Assembly: GCF_036855935.1 (NCBI RefSeq)
Contig: NZ_JASPFK010000002.1
Location: 55,399 to 119,398, forward strand
DNA length: 64,000 nt
Direction of reading: 5' to 3'
Source of the DNA: Sphingomonas sp. LR60
GTDB lineage: Bacteria; Pseudomonadota; Alphaproteobacteria; Sphingomonadales; Sphingomonadaceae
The notes below the pieces were generated by a model. The model made no database searches and was not told the origin of the DNA. It worked only from the letters and a program-made list of their open reading frames with translations. Shown one piece after another: positions 62,963 through 64,000 of this stretch. How positions within the stretch are numbered: position 1 is the first letter of the stretch; each line of letters starts with the position of its first letter. A program made the translations under genes and the position numbers.

Positions 62963-63874
62963 TCAGGCGTCGGTCGTGGCGGGGCCGCTGGGGGCCGGCG
63001 CGGGCGGGCCGACGAACTGCAGCGTCGCGTCATGCGTGATCGTGACCAGCGTCGTCAGCCGCGGCCGCCCGCCATTGGGGCCTGGCTCCTTATGATCCGT
63101 CAGCGCCAGCATATATTCGGGGATCGACTGGTTGCGGACCACCTCGCGCAGCGTGCGGCGGAAATTCTCGAGCGAGCGCGGCTCGAGCGAGCACCCCACC
63201 CTGCCCGCAAGCTCGACCGCGTCGATCTCGAAGCGCGCGCCGTCGATGCAATTGAACTTCGCCAGCTCGTATAACCGTCGCTCGATCGGGCCGAGCTTGA
63301 AGAAATCGTCGTGATAGGCCGCGATCCGGCGATCGGTGAGGATGGCGCGGTGCAGCCAGTCGCAGAGCATCACTTCGACATGCTTCACGCGGCGCTCACC
63401 GTTGGGCAGCTTGATATATTTGATGTCGGCCTTGAGCAGCCACGAGAAGGCGCTGTCCGACCCCTCCCCGCCCGTTTCGATATTCGTGATGATCTGCGTG
63501 CCCTGCAGCCGCGACAGCGACGCCTTGAGCGCGCTGTACGAACGTGCCGAGGCGTTGGTGCCGGTCATCCGGAACAGGTCGTTGGCGGTGAAGCTGAGCG
63601 TGCGGTCGACCGTCTCGCCCGCCTCGAGCCGCCCGACCATGATGCTGGCGATGTAGAGCAGGATCTCCTTGTCGTAGATCGTCGCGACCCCGGTCTTGCT
63701 GGGGTTGATCTCGATCCGCGCCGCCTCGCTCTCGAAGGTCATCGGCTCCATCTGCGCGCGCTTGGTGAGCGCGAAGAACGGGAATTCGGCGACGGTCCGC
63801 TCGCCCTGGATGTCGCCCAGCAGCGGACTGTCGAGCCGGAAGAGATCGCCCTGCGGCGGGATGACCTTGGTCAT
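62963..63874 (-). CDS. repA: RPA-type replication initiator protein
   Basis: 303 residues. Family features: VAEFPFFALTKRAQMEPMTF near the N-terminus, IYDKEILLYIASIMVGRLEA, TGTNASARSYSALKASLSRL, KHVEVMLCDWLHRAILTDRR and FKLGPIERRLYELAKFNCID; these form the two winged-helix domains that bind iterons. The start at 63874 (MTKVIPPQGDLFRLDSPLLG) is chosen because the longer open frame begins in the upstream iteron (it reads VFRPKART). It initiates replication at 62625-62930, with the copy at 63898-63919 before the gene likely giving autoregulation. Two unrelated initiators (this and RepC) on one origin are unusual but known for sphingomonad megaplasmids. Confidence 0.92.
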   Translation of the reverse strand: MTKVIPPQGDLFRLDSPLLGDIQGERTVAEFPFFALTKRAQMEPMTFESEAARIEINPSKTGVATIYDKEILLYIASIMVGRLEAGETVDRTLSFTANDLFRMTGTNASARSYSALKASLSRLQGTQIITNIETGGEGSDSAFSWLLKADIKYIKLPNGERRVKHVEVMLCDWLHRAILTDRRIAAYHDDFFKLGPIERRLYELAKFNCIDGARFEIDAVELAGRVGCSLEPRSLENFRRTLREVVRNQSIPEYMLALTDHKEPGPNGGRPRLTTLVTITHDATLQFVGPPAPAPSGPATTDA

Positions 63875-63897
63875 GGATGCGGCCCCGTGCGGACGCG

Positions 63898-63919
63898 TTC
63901 GTGCTTTCGGGCGGAAAAC
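63898..63919. repeat. iteron copy upstream of the RPA gene
   Basis: One perfect copy of the origin iteron, TTCGTGCTTTCGGGCGGAAA plus AC, 24 bases upstream of the RPA start. Position suits autorepression of the initiator. Confidence 0.88.
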
Positions 63920-64000
63920 CCCTGCTCGGACGAACGGGGCGTCGCGGGCCATGGCGTGCGCATCGCCACGATTTACTGGTCGGCGCGCGGGCGTGTCAAA

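Overview
The window is GC-rich alphaproteobacterial DNA and looks like Sphingomonas or a close sphingomonad. The signs are several large TonB-dependent receptors with DIVVTG-type TonB boxes, a PEPxxWAMM sorting tail, dispersed CGTCATTGCGAGCG palindromes, and a replication region with an RPA-type initiator, a RepC-type initiator and a ParA/ribbon-helix-helix pair. The right end carries an iteron origin, so this is most likely part of a large plasmid or chromid that also holds many envelope genes.

Layout. (1) 1-11900, all on the minus strand: a surface polysaccharide cluster. It has a membrane-bound CapD/WbpM-type dehydratase, a secreted beta-helix protein, a four-gene WbpA/B/E/D-type route to a UDP-2,3-diacetamido-uronic acid, RmlB and RmlA, a Wzx-type flippase, and an AsnB-type amidotransferase cut by the window edge. 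(2) 12097-13862, plus strand: a sugar aminotransferase and a PglC-type initiating phosphoglycosyltransferase, which with the dehydratase suggest a 4-amino-sugar as first sugar. The cluster ends in an AT-richer stretch (about 13630-14300). (3) 14413-22242: two small secreted proteins, a TPR-sulfotransferase, a TPR-2OG-Fe(II) oxygenase and a TonB-dependent receptor. (4) 22412-30680: a small periplasmic protein, a VWA protein with a broken frame, RlpA, a bactofilin/M23 peptidase operon and a serralysin-type RTX metalloprotease. (5) 30917-37909: a giant autotransporter. (6) 38012-49528: mixed genes (cupin, FeS photolyase, CPBP protease, a TonB-C-domain protein with a broken frame, thioredoxin-like protein, ClC channel, NTF2-like protein, a RES toxin-antitoxin operon, a WGR protein). 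(7) 49699-57521: TonB receptor, beta-propeller phytase, a TonB-like protein and a secreted endonuclease/phosphatase-type enzyme, which together look like phosphate scavenging. (8) 57688-63919: a PEP-CTERM-like protein, partition genes, an O-antigen-ligase-like protein, RepC, an iteron origin and an RPA initiator.

Four genes (VWA protein, TonB-C protein, RES antitoxin, second TonB receptor) are interrupted by single-base indels while both flanking frames stay well conserved. Three of the four lose a base in or beside short C/G/A runs. This looks more like residual sequencing error than decay, but phase variation or true pseudogenes cannot be excluded from sequence alone. No rRNA, tRNA, CRISPR array or intact insertion sequence was seen.
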